Shown here: piece after piece, positions 1 to 5,707 of the stretch
Position numbering within the stretch: position 1 is the stretch's first letter
Layout: every line of letters begins with the position of its first letter
Virus record (IMG/VR): IMGVR_UViG_3300036819_000058
Span: 1 to 23,787 of that record
Source of the DNA: a virus
DNA length: 23,787 nucleotides
Reading direction: 5' to 3' (one strand)
Notes under the pieces: model-generated
Seen by the model: only the letters and a program-made list of their open reading frames with translations
Told to the model about the DNA's origin: nothing
Database searches by the model: none
Program-made: the position numbers and the translations under genes

Positions 1-2
1 TT

Positions 3-20
3 GCCGGCCGGGAGGCCGGC
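3..20. repeat. Perfect GC-rich stem-loop upstream of the tRNA
   Basis: Arms GCCGGCC (3-9) and GGCCGGC (14-20) flank a GGGA loop. No T-run follows on either strand inside the window, so this could be the end of an upstream host terminator or part of the tRNA promoter region. It lies in host sequence left of the prophage. Confidence 0.4.
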
Positions 21-49
21 GTATATCAACCGCTTACATTCGCCTTCAG

Positions 50-126
50 CGGGGCATAGCGCAGTCTGGTAGCGCGTCTGGTTTGGGACCAGAAGGTCGC
101 AGGTTCGAATCCTGCTGCCCCGACCA
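50..126 (+). tRNA. tRNA-Pro (anticodon TGG), prophage integration site
   Basis: A 77-nt cloverleaf is visible. The acceptor stem is CGGGGCA (50-56) with TGCCCCG (116-122). The anticodon stem is TCTGG (77-81) with CCAGA (89-93), around the loop TTTGGGA, which gives anticodon TGG at 84-86. The T-loop carries GGTTCGAATCC, and CCA is encoded at 124-126. The tRNA is intact although a phage integrase operon points straight at its 3' end. This is the usual arrangement when a phage integrates into a tRNA 3' half and restores it with its own attP copy. Confidence 0.97.
86..126. other. Probable attL core region (tRNA 3' half)
   Basis: The integrase gene lies just to the right and reads toward the tRNA, and phage coding sequence starts within about 12 bp of the CCA end. 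The crossover core should therefore lie in the anticodon-to-CCA part of tRNA-Pro. Its exact limits need attR, which lies outside the window, so the interval given is only an estimate. Confidence 0.4.
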
Positions 127-137
127 AATTTGCCTAG

Positions 138-377
138 TCATTTCAACCTCCGATTCTGACATGTGGCCCGCGATTCTGACGGGCGGTTCTGACCATGTTC
201 TCCGAAGCCGGGCGAGCGCACCACAGTGAGCTTATCGCGGCGGCACTCGCGCCACGACCACAGCGTGGCCTCGCGGCGGCTCATGCCGTGGTGGAGCGCC
301 ATGAGGTCGACGAGAAGGTCGAAGTCAATGCGCCTGGCAGGGTCGCCGCGGTGCCGAAAACTGACAACGTTGGTCAT
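138..377 (-). CDS. Small phage protein coupled to the integrase
   Basis: This encodes 79 aa. The ATG at 377 overlaps the integrase stop as ATGA, so translation is probably coupled. The N-terminal part (residues 1-54) looks like a folded domain, with an acidic/hydrophobic stretch IDFDLLVDLMALHHG and then REATLWSWRECR. The last 25 residues are encoded over the three TTCTGAC repeats and look like read-through into attachment-site DNA. In a free phage the C-terminus may differ, because the gene ends 12 bp from the tRNA. I do not recognise the function. Position suggests an accessory protein made with the integrase, or a remnant. Confidence 0.6.
   Translation of the reverse strand: MTNVVSFRHRGDPARRIDFDLLVDLMALHHGMSRREATLWSWRECRRDKLTVVRSPGFGEHGQNRPSESRATCQNRRLK
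151..193. repeat. Three direct repeats CG(A/G)TTCTGAC beside the attachment site
   Basis: CGATTCTGAC occurs at 151-160 and 171-180, and CGGTTCTGAC at 184-193, all in the same orientation and within 70 bp of the tRNA end. Short direct repeats flanking the core are typical arm-type binding sites of phage tyrosine integrases, and that is the likely role here. They also encode the repeated QNR residues at the end of the 138-377 protein. Confidence 0.5.
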
Positions 378-1732
378 GTCCCGCCCTCCTGCCGGCTGCG
401 GTTGCGCACCTCCTGCACCGCGACGCGTTGCTTGTCGCGGCGGCGCAGGTAACGCACGGTCGTCGCTTCCTGTTTCTCCGAGTGAGTGAGAAGCGCGCGG
501 ATGGCGCCGAGTTCGGCGCCGGCTTCCTCCGCTTCGGTGGCCGCGCCGGCGCGCGCGTCCATGTTCCAGACCGCGTCGGGAATACCGGCAACCCGCGCGA
601 TCGCGCGATACCACTTGCGATAGCTGCGCTCCTGCACCGCGTGGCCGTGCTCGCCCTTGACGACCGCGCCGGCGCGCTGCTCCTGCGGCACGGCTTCGAG
701 CAGCGGAAACAGCAACGGGTAGATGGTGAGATCGAAATTGGCCGGTGCCCGATATTTCGATTTCGACGTGCGCATGCGCCATTGCCAGCCGGGAATGTTC
801 TCCCAGGTGAAATAGCCGGTCCAGATCTGGCCGCCGTAGTCGATCGCCGCGGCGCCGCGGCGCACGGCCTTGTCGCGATCGCGCAGGGTCTTCGGCCGCT
901 CGCCGATGATGTCCTTGGGGCGCAGCACAAGCTCGAACTGCGTGGCGACGCCGATCGCCATATAGAGCATGCGGTCCGCCGGCAGCAGGCCGGCGCGCCC
1001 GAGATCGAGCGCCTTCTCGATGAAGGCGCGTGCCTGTGAAAATGTCATTTCCTCGGTGCGCGCGCCGCCTTTCTCGAAGCTGACCATGCTCGTCGCCTTA
1101 TCGAGATCGGCCAGGAGCGCCGCGCAGTCCGGCCGCCGCAGCGCGGCGTTGAAGCGCAGCACCGTCTTGAACATCGTCACGGCGTTGTGGGCGCGGTCGA
1201 TGCGCTCGCGACCGCCGGCAATCTTCGGCTGGCGCCAGAGGTCGTAGTAATCCTGCACGTCGAATATCGTCAGGTTGCGGATCAGCCGCTTGCCGATCGT
1301 GCCGCGAACGACCTTGAGACTGTCGAGATAGGTCCTGCGCGTGTTCGCCTTGACCTTGCGGAAGCGCGTGCGCGGATGCTGCTCGTACCAATCGCAAGCC
1401 GAGTCGACCGTGCCGTCGTAGGGCCGCAGCAGCGGCGCGTCCGCGGCGGCGTCGGCCGCGACCGCGCGCTGCTGCTCGTCGATCCACGCGAACAGGCGCG
1501 CGCTGTGCGCCTGGCAGAGTTCGATGAGCTCAGCCTCGGTTGCCTCGGGCGGCAACGCGATGCACGGATCCGGAAAGCCCATCGGGTCGCGCACCACGTT
1601 CTTCGCGTACCAATAGGGCAGGCGCTTGCCGAGCTCCGGGCGGTAGCGGCCGCCCTTGAGGCCTGGTGCTTTGCTGCGCGGGGGCATCGAAGTTTTCCCG
1701 GCCGTCTTCGGCGGTTGGTCGTGCGGGTGCAT
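374..1732 (-). CDS. int: Phage tyrosine integrase (tRNA-Pro type)
   Basis: A 452-aa site-specific recombinase that should integrate and excise the prophage at tRNA-Pro. Residues 100-215 form the SAM-like core-binding domain and 225-430 the catalytic domain. Visible catalytic residues are Arg271 (LRPKD), Lys324 (TSKSK), Arg394 in MDAR, His417 (LLTHS) and nucleophile Tyr428 (TTVRY). The first His of the HxxR box is Met391 here. I recall MDxR as common in alphaproteobacterial prophage integrases, so this is probably a family trait and not damage. The start at 1732 has an upstream AGGAAGGG about 11 nt away. The first 200 bp overlap the upstream excisionase-like frame. The gene ends next to the tRNA, as expected. 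Confidence 0.93.
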   Translation of the reverse strand: MHPHDQPPKTAGKTSMPPRSKAPGLKGGRYRPELGKRLPYWYAKNVVRDPMGFPDPCIALPPEATEAELIELCQAHSARLFAWIDEQQRAVAADAAADAPLLRPYDGTVDSACDWYEQHPRTRFRKVKANTRRTYLDSLKVVRGTIGKRLIRNLTIFDVQDYYDLWRQPKIAGGRERIDRAHNAVTMFKTVLRFNAALRRPDCAALLADLDKATSMVSFEKGGARTEEMTFSQARAFIEKALDLGRAGLLPADRMLYMAIGVATQFELVLRPKDIIGERPKTLRDRDKAVRRGAAAIDYGGQIWTGYFTWENIPGWQWRMRTSKSKYRAPANFDLTIYPLLFPLLEAVPQEQRAGAVVKGEHGHAVQERSYRKWYRAIARVAGIPDAVWNMDARAGAATEAEEAGAELGAIRALLTHSEKQEATTVRYLRRRDKQRVAVQEVRNRSRQEGGT

Positions 1733-1955
1733 TGCGGCTCAGCCCTTCCTCTTCGTCAAGCCAAGCTTGCACCTTCGGCCAATATCGGCCCTGCCAGCGC
1801 TTGCTTAGCCTGGGGAAAACTGCATCACGCTCGCACTCACGCAACTGCGCATGGAAACGGTCGTCACCAAGATGCGGGGCGATTCGCCGATGCAGCTCCT
1901 CGTCGGTGACGTAAAGTGCCGACCCGATCGCCTCCTTGCGCACCTCGTCCTTCAC
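1530..1955 (-). CDS. Putative excisionase / winged-helix DNA-binding protein
   Basis: 141 aa from a GTG start at 1955 with a strong GGAGGGG 9 nt upstream. Residues 14-70 resemble the short DNA-binding protein that often precedes rhizobial phage integrases: LYVTDEELHRRIAPHL forms a helix-turn-helix-like start, then FPRLSKRWQGRYWPKVQAWLDE resembles the wing and recognition part of excisionases. The frame stays open 203 bp into the integrase gene, and its last 65 residues are Pro/Arg-rich and low in apparent structure, so only the first ~75 residues may be under selection. Direction control of the integrase is inferred from fold and position. Confidence 0.7.
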   Translation of the reverse strand: MKDEVRKEAIGSALYVTDEELHRRIAPHLGDDRFHAQLRECERDAVFPRLSKRWQGRYWPKVQAWLDEEEGLSRNAPARPTAEDGRENFDAPAQQSTRPQGRPLPPGARQAPALLVREERGARPDGLSGSVHRVAARGNRG

Positions 1956-1961
1956 TGATGC

Positions 1962-2222
1962 TCACCCCTCCACCGGAGACACGCGATCGAGCGCGACGCA
2001 GCCGGGCGGCACGATCCTCGCCGCGGCCGCGAGCTGCAGCTCGATCATTTCAAGACGCGTGAGCAGCTCGCGCGCGTGGGTCAGCGCCGCGCGCAGCTGG
2101 CGCAGTTCGTCGCCGCGCTCGCCATGCCCGGCGCGCACCACCGCGTACACAATGCGCGGGCAGATGATCGTGGCCGCGAGGATCGCGGGTGAGAGCGGAT
2201 TTCCCGGGCGCCGCTCGCTCAT
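1962..2222 (-). CDS. Small hypothetical protein with helical C-terminus
   Basis: 86 aa. The ATG at 2222 overlaps the stop of the Cys-rich gene as ATGA, which fixes the start. Residues 9-30 (PLSPAILAATIICPRIVYAVV) are hydrophobic and could be one membrane segment or a buried helix. Residues 35-68 are charged and likely alpha-helical or coiled-coil. It ends 6 bp before the excisionase GTG. No family recognised. It belongs to the repressor-controlled minus-strand operon. Confidence 0.6.
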   Translation of the reverse strand: MSERRPGNPLSPAILAATIICPRIVYAVVRAGHGERGDELRQLRAALTHARELLTRLEMIELQLAAAARIVPPGCVALDRVSPVEG

Positions 2223-2512
2223 GCGGCCTCCGGCGTGTCGAGCTCGTCCCTGCAATGCACGCAGTAGGCGCTGCCGTCGCCGCGGAACAGCGGCTGATGG
2301 TGGCCGCTCGTGCTGCCCGCGCAATGGTCGGCGCCCGCGCCGATGCCGCCGGCGTAAAAGTCGTCCCGCTCGAGGGCGCTGTCTTCATCGCCGCCGGCGG
2401 CGCAGGCGCTGCAGATCGGCGGGCTGAGCGAGGCCCAGCTGCAGGGGCCGTCAGCCGTCACGCAGGCGCGCTCGTCGGTGCAGCCGCAGTTCACGCAGGC
2501 GAGGATCGTCAT
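2219..2512 (-). CDS. Small Cys-rich, probably zinc-binding protein
   Basis: 97 aa. Cysteines occur at 6, 9, 11, 17, 24, 34 and 37 in the pattern CxxCxCx5C...CSW...CSAC. A second cluster holds His63, Cys64, His71, His72, Cys84 and Cys87 (YCVHC). This looks like two zinc-ribbon-like modules. Similar CxxCGC...G.CSW...CSAC proteins are frequent hypothetical proteins in rhizobial prophages, as far as I recall. Zinc binding is inferred and the role is unknown. The start is the ATG at 2512, right after the previous stop (2522). Confidence 0.72.
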   Translation of the reverse strand: MTILACVNCGCTDERACVTADGPCSWASLSPPICSACAAGGDEDSALERDDFYAGGIGAGADHCAGSTSGHHQPLFRGDGSAYCVHCRDELDTPEAA

Positions 2513-2521
2513 GGCAGCGGG

Positions 2522-2710
2522 CTACTTTGACTTGAGAGCGGGGATAAGATTGGCAGACTTCACCAGCGCGAAAAGATCGGACTTCGGCAGGCTCTTGATG
2601 CCGCCATAGCCGGCATCGGTCAGCACCTCGACATAGGCATCACGGCTAAAATCGTTGAGCGCGAGCCCCGTCTGCCGCTGCGCCTTCTGTAGCTGGTCGG
2701 TCGTTGCCAT
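2522..2710 (-). CDS. Small hypothetical protein
   Basis: 62 aa from the ATG at 2710, with AAAGGG just upstream. Longer in-frame starts would overlap the 2719-2928 gene and are less likely. The protein is mixed helical and soluble, with a repeated SLPKSDLFALVKSANLI-type amphipathic segment near the C-terminus. No family recognised. It is part of the minus-strand operon, 8 bp after its neighbour. Confidence 0.55.
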   Translation of the reverse strand: MATTDQLQKAQRQTGLALNDFSRDAYVEVLTDAGYGGIKSLPKSDLFALVKSANLIPALKSK

Positions 2711-2718
2711 CGGGCCCT

Positions 2719-2928
2719 TTATTGACTTTCTGCGAGCGCCTTGCGGCCCGCGTCGGTTATCTTGAAATCTCCGTGGCTCAACCAGCCGCGACGGAACAGC
2801 GCCTCGCGCGTCACACCCCAGCCGCCCCAATCCGACATGCCGCGAAGATGCGCGGTCGGCGTTCCCTTGTCGCGGGCGCTTTCGAGCGCCTTGCGCATTG
2901 CCGGCGTCATTCTGGCGGATTTCGGCAT
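2719..2928 (-). CDS. Small winged-helix-like protein
   Basis: 69 aa. The pattern of helix (MTPAMRKALESARDKG), a short Trp/Gly turn, TREALFRRGWL, then ITDAGRKALAE resembles the small winged-helix domains found in phage regulators, where TDAGRxAL closes the wing. DNA binding is inferred from this resemblance only. ATG at 2928 with a TAGGG-like site upstream. It sits between two other small operon genes. Confidence 0.6.
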   Translation of the reverse strand: MPKSARMTPAMRKALESARDKGTPTAHLRGMSDWGGWGVTREALFRRGWLSHGDFKITDAGRKALAESQ

Positions 2929-2941
2929 CGGCCCTATGCCT

Positions 2942-3151
2942 TCAGGCGAGCGCCGTATCTTGGCGCTCCATTGGAGTGACGCGATTTAAGTCGTAGCCGC
3001 CGCTGCGGCCTTTGAGCATTACGACTGGCTGACCGCCGCCAAGTTCCCATGCCTTGCTGCGCGTCTTGGTGTGCCACAGTTTTCCGCTATCAAGTTTTAC
3101 GAGAACGCCGATGCCGGGCTTGTGCCGAGCGTTCCATTCGGTCGCAGTCAT
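2942..3151 (-). CDS. Small basic hypothetical protein
   Basis: 69 aa. The ATG at 3151 overlaps the HNH gene stop as ATGA, which fixes the start. The protein is basic and beta-rich, with KPGIGVLVKLDSGKLWHTKT and GQPVVMLKGRSGGYDLNRV, suggesting a small SH3-like barrel. No family recognised. Coupling to the HNH gene suggests they are made together. Confidence 0.6.
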   Translation of the reverse strand: MTATEWNARHKPGIGVLVKLDSGKLWHTKTRSKAWELGGGQPVVMLKGRSGGYDLNRVTPMERQDTALA

Positions 3152-3600
3152 GGCAGCGGCGCGGTGGTGACGTCGCCGAACGAGCGCAGCTCGCGCAGCC
3201 GCTCGAGCTTCTGGCCGAGGGTGAGCCGCGGCTGCACGCCGTGGCGCATGGTCTTGCTCAGGCCCGAGCGCGTGCCGCCCGGCAGCGCGTGGCGGCCGAG
3301 CCCCGGACCAGTGACGCCCAGGTGGCGCAGGCGCACGCGCTTGACGCGCGCGACCGTCGGGGTGACCACGAGGTTGTTGTCGAGGCGGTTGCAAAGGCGA
3401 TGGCCGACGCCGGTGTCCTTGCCGCCGAGCGCGCGCGGCACGACGACATGCGCCTCGTCCCAGGCCTGGCCGACCGTCACGGGCCGATCGCAATGGACGC
3501 AGATCGGGTGCTCGCCGCGCCCGGCCTTGTAGGCGGCGAGCGCCTCGCATTGCCACAACGCCTCGCGGCGCTTCGATCCAAAACGCGGCCTGTATCGCAT
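3148..3600 (-). CDS. HNH endonuclease
   Basis: 150 aa. A CxxC pair at Cys34/Cys37 precedes the metal-binding core: His51 in WDEAHVVVPRALGG, then His67, Cys70 and Asn71 in GVGHRLCNRLDNNLVVTP. This is the usual HNH layout with all visible catalytic and zinc residues kept. ATG at 3600 with GGGAG about 7 nt upstream. It is the first gene of the minus-strand integrase operon. Phage HNH enzymes are often beside the terminase and help packaging, but this one is 11 kb from terminase, so a homing or recombination-linked role is possible. Confidence 0.85.
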   Translation of the reverse strand: MRYRPRFGSKRREALWQCEALAAYKAGRGEHPICVHCDRPVTVGQAWDEAHVVVPRALGGKDTGVGHRLCNRLDNNLVVTPTVARVKRVRLRHLGVTGPGLGRHALPGGTRSGLSKTMRHGVQPRLTLGQKLERLRELRSFGDVTTAPLP

Positions 3601-3634
3601 ACCCGGGCTCCCATGCCATCACGAGTCGGCGGGA

Positions 3635-3664
3635 AAGTTACCGCTATGGAAACTAGGCGGTCAA
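3635..3664 (-). promoter_or_regulatory. Candidate promoter of the HNH-to-integrase operon
   Basis: On the minus strand, TTGACC (3664-3659) and TAACTT (3640-3635) are separated by 18 bp and lie about 35 bp before the HNH ATG. The spacer is almost filled by the palindrome at 3637-3653, so repressor binding would block this promoter. The -10 is weak (3/6), so the call is tentative. Confidence 0.4.
3637..3653. promoter_or_regulatory. Putative repressor operator O1
   Basis: GTTACC, 5-bp spacer, GGAAAC: an imperfect dyad sharing half-site GTTnCC with the palindromes between the repressor and Cro-like genes. It lies inside the candidate integrase-operon promoter. Confidence 0.6.
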
Positions 3665-3671
3665 GCGGAAA

Positions 3672-3688
3672 GTTTCCACAAAGGAAAC
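3672..3688. promoter_or_regulatory. Putative repressor operator O2
   Basis: GTTTCC-ACAAA-GGAAAC is a perfect dyad with the same spacing as O1, centred 35 bp from it. That spacing matches the 34-37 bp between operators O3, O4 and O5. It ends 2 bp before the stop of the 3690-3977 gene. Confidence 0.65.
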
Positions 3689-3689
3689 C

Positions 3690-3977
3690 TCAGAGCAGGA
3701 AGCGGCTGGAGAGCGAGACGGCGCTGGCGAGGCCGCCCTCGATCAGGGCCTTGAGCATCAGATCCACGGCCTCCGGGCAGGCGGCCAGCGGCGCGAAAAT
3801 ACGCCCGCAGATCTGCACCTCCGGCGCGCCGGAGCCCACGGCGATGGCGTTGCGGTAGAGCACGAAGCACGCCAGGCCGTTGCCCATGAATTCGACACGG
3901 GCAAGTCCCGAGCAGGTGATTTCCGACCCCATCCCGTGATCGACGAGCTGGCGGCCATTATCGACGAACAGCGGCAC
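3690..3977 (-). CDS. Conserved-looking phage hypothetical protein
   Basis: 95 aa from a GTG at 3977, chosen because AAGGGGGG ends 4 nt upstream. An ATG at 4007 would add 10 residues across a hairpin and lacks a good ribosome binding site. The protein is compact and beta-rich (SGLARVEFMGNGLACFVLYRNAIAVG), then helical (VDLMLKALIEG). I do not recognise the fold. It lies between the repressor gene and the O1/O2 operators, co-directional with both the repressor and the integrase operon. Confidence 0.6.
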   Translation of the reverse strand: MPLFVDNGRQLVDHGMGSEITCSGLARVEFMGNGLACFVLYRNAIAVGSGAPEVQICGRIFAPLAACPEAVDLMLKALIEGGLASAVSLSSRFLL

Positions 3978-3989
3978 GCAACCCCCCTT

Positions 3990-4015
3990 GCCGGCTTCTG
4001 CCGGCATTTTCTTTT
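3990..4015 (+). terminator. Terminator-like hairpin, plus-strand sense
   Basis: GCCGGC (3990-3995), loop TTCT, GCCGGC (4000-4005), then ATTTTCTTTT. The form suits a plus-strand terminator that would stop antisense transcripts entering the repressor gene. On the minus strand it sits just before the GTG start of the 3690-3977 gene and could affect that leader instead. Confidence 0.4.
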
Positions 4016-4103
4016 GTGACAGTGTGCGGGTATAGAACCGCGCCGCGCGAGGACCCTTCCTCCGATTTATCCGGATTTTATTCGTCGCGGTTAACGGTGG
4101 ATT

Positions 4104-4448
4104 TCAGCGGCCGCGCTTGAGCAGGACGTCGATCATTTCGCGCGCCGTGCGCCGCAGATCCTTGGGCGCCCGCGCCAGCATGTCGTCGATGCTCTCGTCG
4201 TCGTCGGGCGCCCGGTAGAGCCTGGTCGCGGGGAACGGCCGTCCCGTCAGCTGCGCGAGGGCCTCGGCATAGGCCGCCAGCACGTTGAGCGAAAGGCCGC
4301 GCCGGTCGCGCTCGTAACGCGAGATCGTGCCCTTGTCGGTCGGCGGGTCGAAGCAGTCGCCCACGTCCTGCTGGGTGAATTCGAAATGCTCGCGCCATTC
4401 GGCCAGGTGGACGTTGACGCTCTTGCGCGGTGCGACTCTCGGCGGCAT
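4104..4448 (-). CDS. Xre-family phage repressor (CI-like, no protease domain)
   Basis: 114 aa. Residues 16-65 form a helix-turn-helix of the Xre/CI type: WREHFEFTQQDVGDCF, then TDKGTISRYERDRRGLSLNVLAAYAEAL. The C-terminal 40 residues are short and helical (probable dimerisation), with no LexA-type peptidase, so induction cannot work by self-cleavage. The ATG at 4448 has no ribosome binding site and overlaps operator O3, so the message may be leaderless and autoregulated. A longer start at 4544 would run over all three operators and is unlikely. It is divergent from the Cro-like gene, the classical lysis/lysogeny switch layout. Confidence 0.82.
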   Translation of the reverse strand: MPPRVAPRKSVNVHLAEWREHFEFTQQDVGDCFDPPTDKGTISRYERDRRGLSLNVLAAYAEALAQLTGRPFPATRLYRAPDDDESIDDMLARAPKDLRRTAREMIDVLLKRGR

Positions 4449-4466
4449 TGCCAGAATGGTAACCGC
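4444..4466. promoter_or_regulatory. Putative operator O3, overlapping the repressor start
   Basis: GGCATTGCC, spacer AGAAT, GGTAACCGC. The right half matches the consensus exactly and the left half is degenerate. It covers the ATG of the repressor (4446-4448), which suggests autorepression. Confidence 0.6.
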
Positions 4467-4480
4467 GCGGGGCTGTGTAA

Positions 4481-4503
4481 GAGACAGCCAGAACGGCAAC
4501 CGT
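4481..4503. promoter_or_regulatory. Putative operator O4 (one good half-site)
   Basis: GAGACAGCC, spacer AGAAC, GGCAACCGT. Only the right half fits GGnAACC well. The nine-base right half is identical to that of O6 near 8391. Confidence 0.45.
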
Positions 4504-4514
4504 CCCCTTGCTGC

Positions 4515-4537
4515 GCGGTTTCCATTATGGTAACCGC
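4515..4537. promoter_or_regulatory. Putative operator O5, near-perfect palindrome before the Cro-like gene
   Basis: GCGGTTTCC, spacer ATTAT, GGTAACCGC: 9-bp arms with one mismatch, ending 5 bp before the Cro-like ATG. The centre contains CATAAT read on the minus strand and CATTAT on the plus strand, either of which could be a -10 element. Binding here would block transcription both ways. Confidence 0.7.
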
Positions 4538-4542
4538 TGGGC

Positions 4543-4797
4543 ATGGGTGCGATCGCTCAGAGGATTCGCGCAGGGATGCGACGCAAGGGGCTCGGGCAGA
4601 GTGACCTTGTGAAGCAGTGTGGCGCGCCGAAGAACCTCGTGTCCGACTGGGTGCGGGGCAAACGTGCCGTGAGCGCGACCTATCTGCCGCGCGTGTCCCG
4701 CGCCCTCGAGATTCCGATTTTCCAGATTGCGCCGCGAAAATTGCGGCCGCTGCTCGCGGCTCACGAGGCCGACGTGCTGCGGCGCGCGGCGGCTTAA
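4543..4797 (+). CDS. Cro-like Xre-family regulator
   Basis: 84 aa, a single helix-turn-helix domain: RIRAGMRRKGLGQSDLVKQC, then APKNLVSDWVRGKRAVSATY and a helix LPRVSRALEIPIFQI. Size and divergent orientation to the repressor suit Cro or another early antirepressor. ATG at 4543 lies 5 bp after operator O5 and has no clear Shine-Dalgarno, so translation may be leaderless or weak. It would open the rightward early transcript. The Cro role is inferred from context. Confidence 0.78.
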   Translation: MGAIAQRIRAGMRRKGLGQSDLVKQCGAPKNLVSDWVRGKRAVSATYLPRVSRALEIPIFQIAPRKLRPLLAAHEADVLRRAAA

Positions 4798-4880
4798 GGC
4801 TGCTGTCCCCCCTCATACGCTACGCGGGACGAAAATCCTGCGCCGCAACGGGGGAACGAGTCGAGGGGGCCAAGTCGCCC

Positions 4881-4889
4881 TGTGGATAA
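4881..4889. promoter_or_regulatory. Consensus DnaA box
   Basis: TGTGGATAA is an exact match to the complement of TTATCCACA. It is single here, in the 145-bp gap after the Cro-like gene, which otherwise shows no gene. A second exact match lies at 7025. Confidence 0.4.
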
Positions 4890-4943
4890 GTGGTTTGTGT
4901 TTGCGTCGCGTCCATCCGCCGAACAACCGCGAGGCCGCAAGCC

Positions 4944-5153
4944 ATGCCGACCGTCAGCGCCAGCACGCGCACGCCACGTTCCTGCTCTCCGCAATTTCGT
5001 GCGCCTGCGCGCCCTGAGCTTTGGGCGCCGATCGCCGCGCCATCGCGCGCGCCTGCCGGCGCGTTCCTGCTGGTGGCGCTCGCCCTCATCGCCGCCACCG
5101 CCGCCGTGCTTGGCGGTCTGCTTGGGCAGGCCTGCTCGGGCGGCTGCCCATGA
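4944..5153 (+). CDS. Small single-pass membrane protein (holin-like candidate)
   Basis: 69 aa. The ATG at 4944 has GAGG 9 nt upstream; an earlier in-frame ATG at 4890 lacks one. Residues 1-36 are polar and rich in Arg, Pro and Ser. Residues 37-60 (GAFLLVALALIAATAAVLGG) form one clear transmembrane helix, followed by a short tail with two Cys (ACSGGC). The stop overlaps the next ATG as ATGA. Placement directly before an RlpA-like wall protein suggests a lysis helper or wall-modifying partner, but holin function is only a guess. Confidence 0.6.
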   Translation: MPTVSASTRTPRSCSPQFRAPARPELWAPIAAPSRAPAGAFLLVALALIAATAAVLGGLLGQACSGGCP

Positions 5154-5707
5154 GCGACAATCCCGTTGTCAGTTCACCGGAGCGGGCGATCGCCCGCAGC
5201 GCCACGGTGCGAAGTACACCGCGGCGACCTCACCGTAGTAACTCCGGTGATGACCGGGGCCGCCGCTGGCCCCTTACCCGTGCGGCGGCGGCCCCGTGTT
5301 TTTTTGCGTTCGCGTTGCTGCTGCTCGGGCTCTCCGACGCGACGCCGCGCGACTTCCCGTGGTTCTTCGATCACATCAAGCCGACCGGGCTGTGCCCCGG
5401 GCGCGAGGTCGCCGCGTCGTTTTATTGGAGCGGGCGGCACACCGCCAATGGCGAAGCCTTCGACGCCAACGGCAACACCGCGGCCAGCCGCGACTACGCC
5501 TTCGGCACGCGGCTGCGGCTGACCAATCCGGTCAATGGCCGCACGGTCACCGTGCGGATCAACGATCGCGGGCCTTACGGCATCGCGCATCAGCTCGGCG
5601 TCAAGCTCGCTCGCGCGCGCGGCGCCGCGCGCCGCCTCGGCATGACGCAGACCGGATGGATCTGCGTCGAGCGCGGCCTGCTCGAAGCCGACAAGGCCGT
5701 CCCTTGA
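5150..5707 (+). CDS. RlpA-like double-psi beta-barrel wall protein
   Basis: 185 aa. Residues 39-60 form a signal peptide or anchor (RRWPLTR then CFFAFALLLLGL). Residues 88-175 match the RlpA double-psi beta-barrel: ASFYWSGRHTANGEAFDANG, then AFGTRLRLTNP, NGRTVTVRINDRGPYG and an ARxLGM helix. RlpA proteins are periplasmic lytic transglycosylases acting on peptidoglycan. The Asp of NDRGP and the Glu of NGE are present. The His of the usual AAHRTLPFGT segment is Ser here, so activity is uncertain. The ATG at 5150 overlaps the previous stop. The first 38 residues are poorly structured and are encoded across a palindrome. Likely role: phage lysis or DNA-entry wall remodelling. Confidence 0.8.
   Translation: MSDNPVVSSPERAIARSATVRSTPRRPHRSNSGDDRGRRWPLTRAAAAPCFFAFALLLLGLSDATPRDFPWFFDHIKPTGLCPGREVAASFYWSGRHTANGEAFDANGNTAASRDYAFGTRLRLTNPVNGRTVTVRINDRGPYGIAHQLGVKLARARGAARRLGMTQTGWICVERGLLEADKAVP
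5182..5197. repeat. 16-bp perfect palindrome
   Basis: GCGGGCGATCGCCCGC, centred on GATC, near the 5' end of the RlpA-like gene. It could be a regulator site or a compact RNA hairpin. No second copy seen. Confidence 0.45.
5256..5305 (+). terminator. Strong terminator-like hairpin inside the RlpA-like gene
   Basis: GGGGCCGCCGC (5256-5266) pairs perfectly with GCGGCGGCCCC (5285-5295), and T7 follows at 5299-5305 after a GTG. This has intrinsic-terminator form but lies in frame, encoding the start of the signal peptide. It could act as an attenuator limiting early expression of the wall protein and everything downstream. A chance product of Arg/Ala codons plus a Phe-Phe pair is also possible. 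Confidence 0.55.

Noticed and set aside
46-141. Minus-strand frame with a good GGAGG site reading across the tRNA (about 31 aa, containing SNLRPSGPKPDALPDC)
   Set aside because: This is the usual artefact of translating a tRNA-Pro antisense strand; the conserved look comes from the tRNA.
1187-1909. Plus-strand frame of 240 aa opposite the integrase
   Set aside because: Shadow frame; the integrase on the other strand has clear catalytic residues.
4474-4487. TGTGTAAGAGACAG resembles the transposase mosaic end used in sequencing libraries (two bases missing)
   Set aside because: The match is imperfect and short, and the flanks continue as sensible operator DNA (O4). It could still be checked against raw reads, because the left half of O4 is degenerate exactly here.
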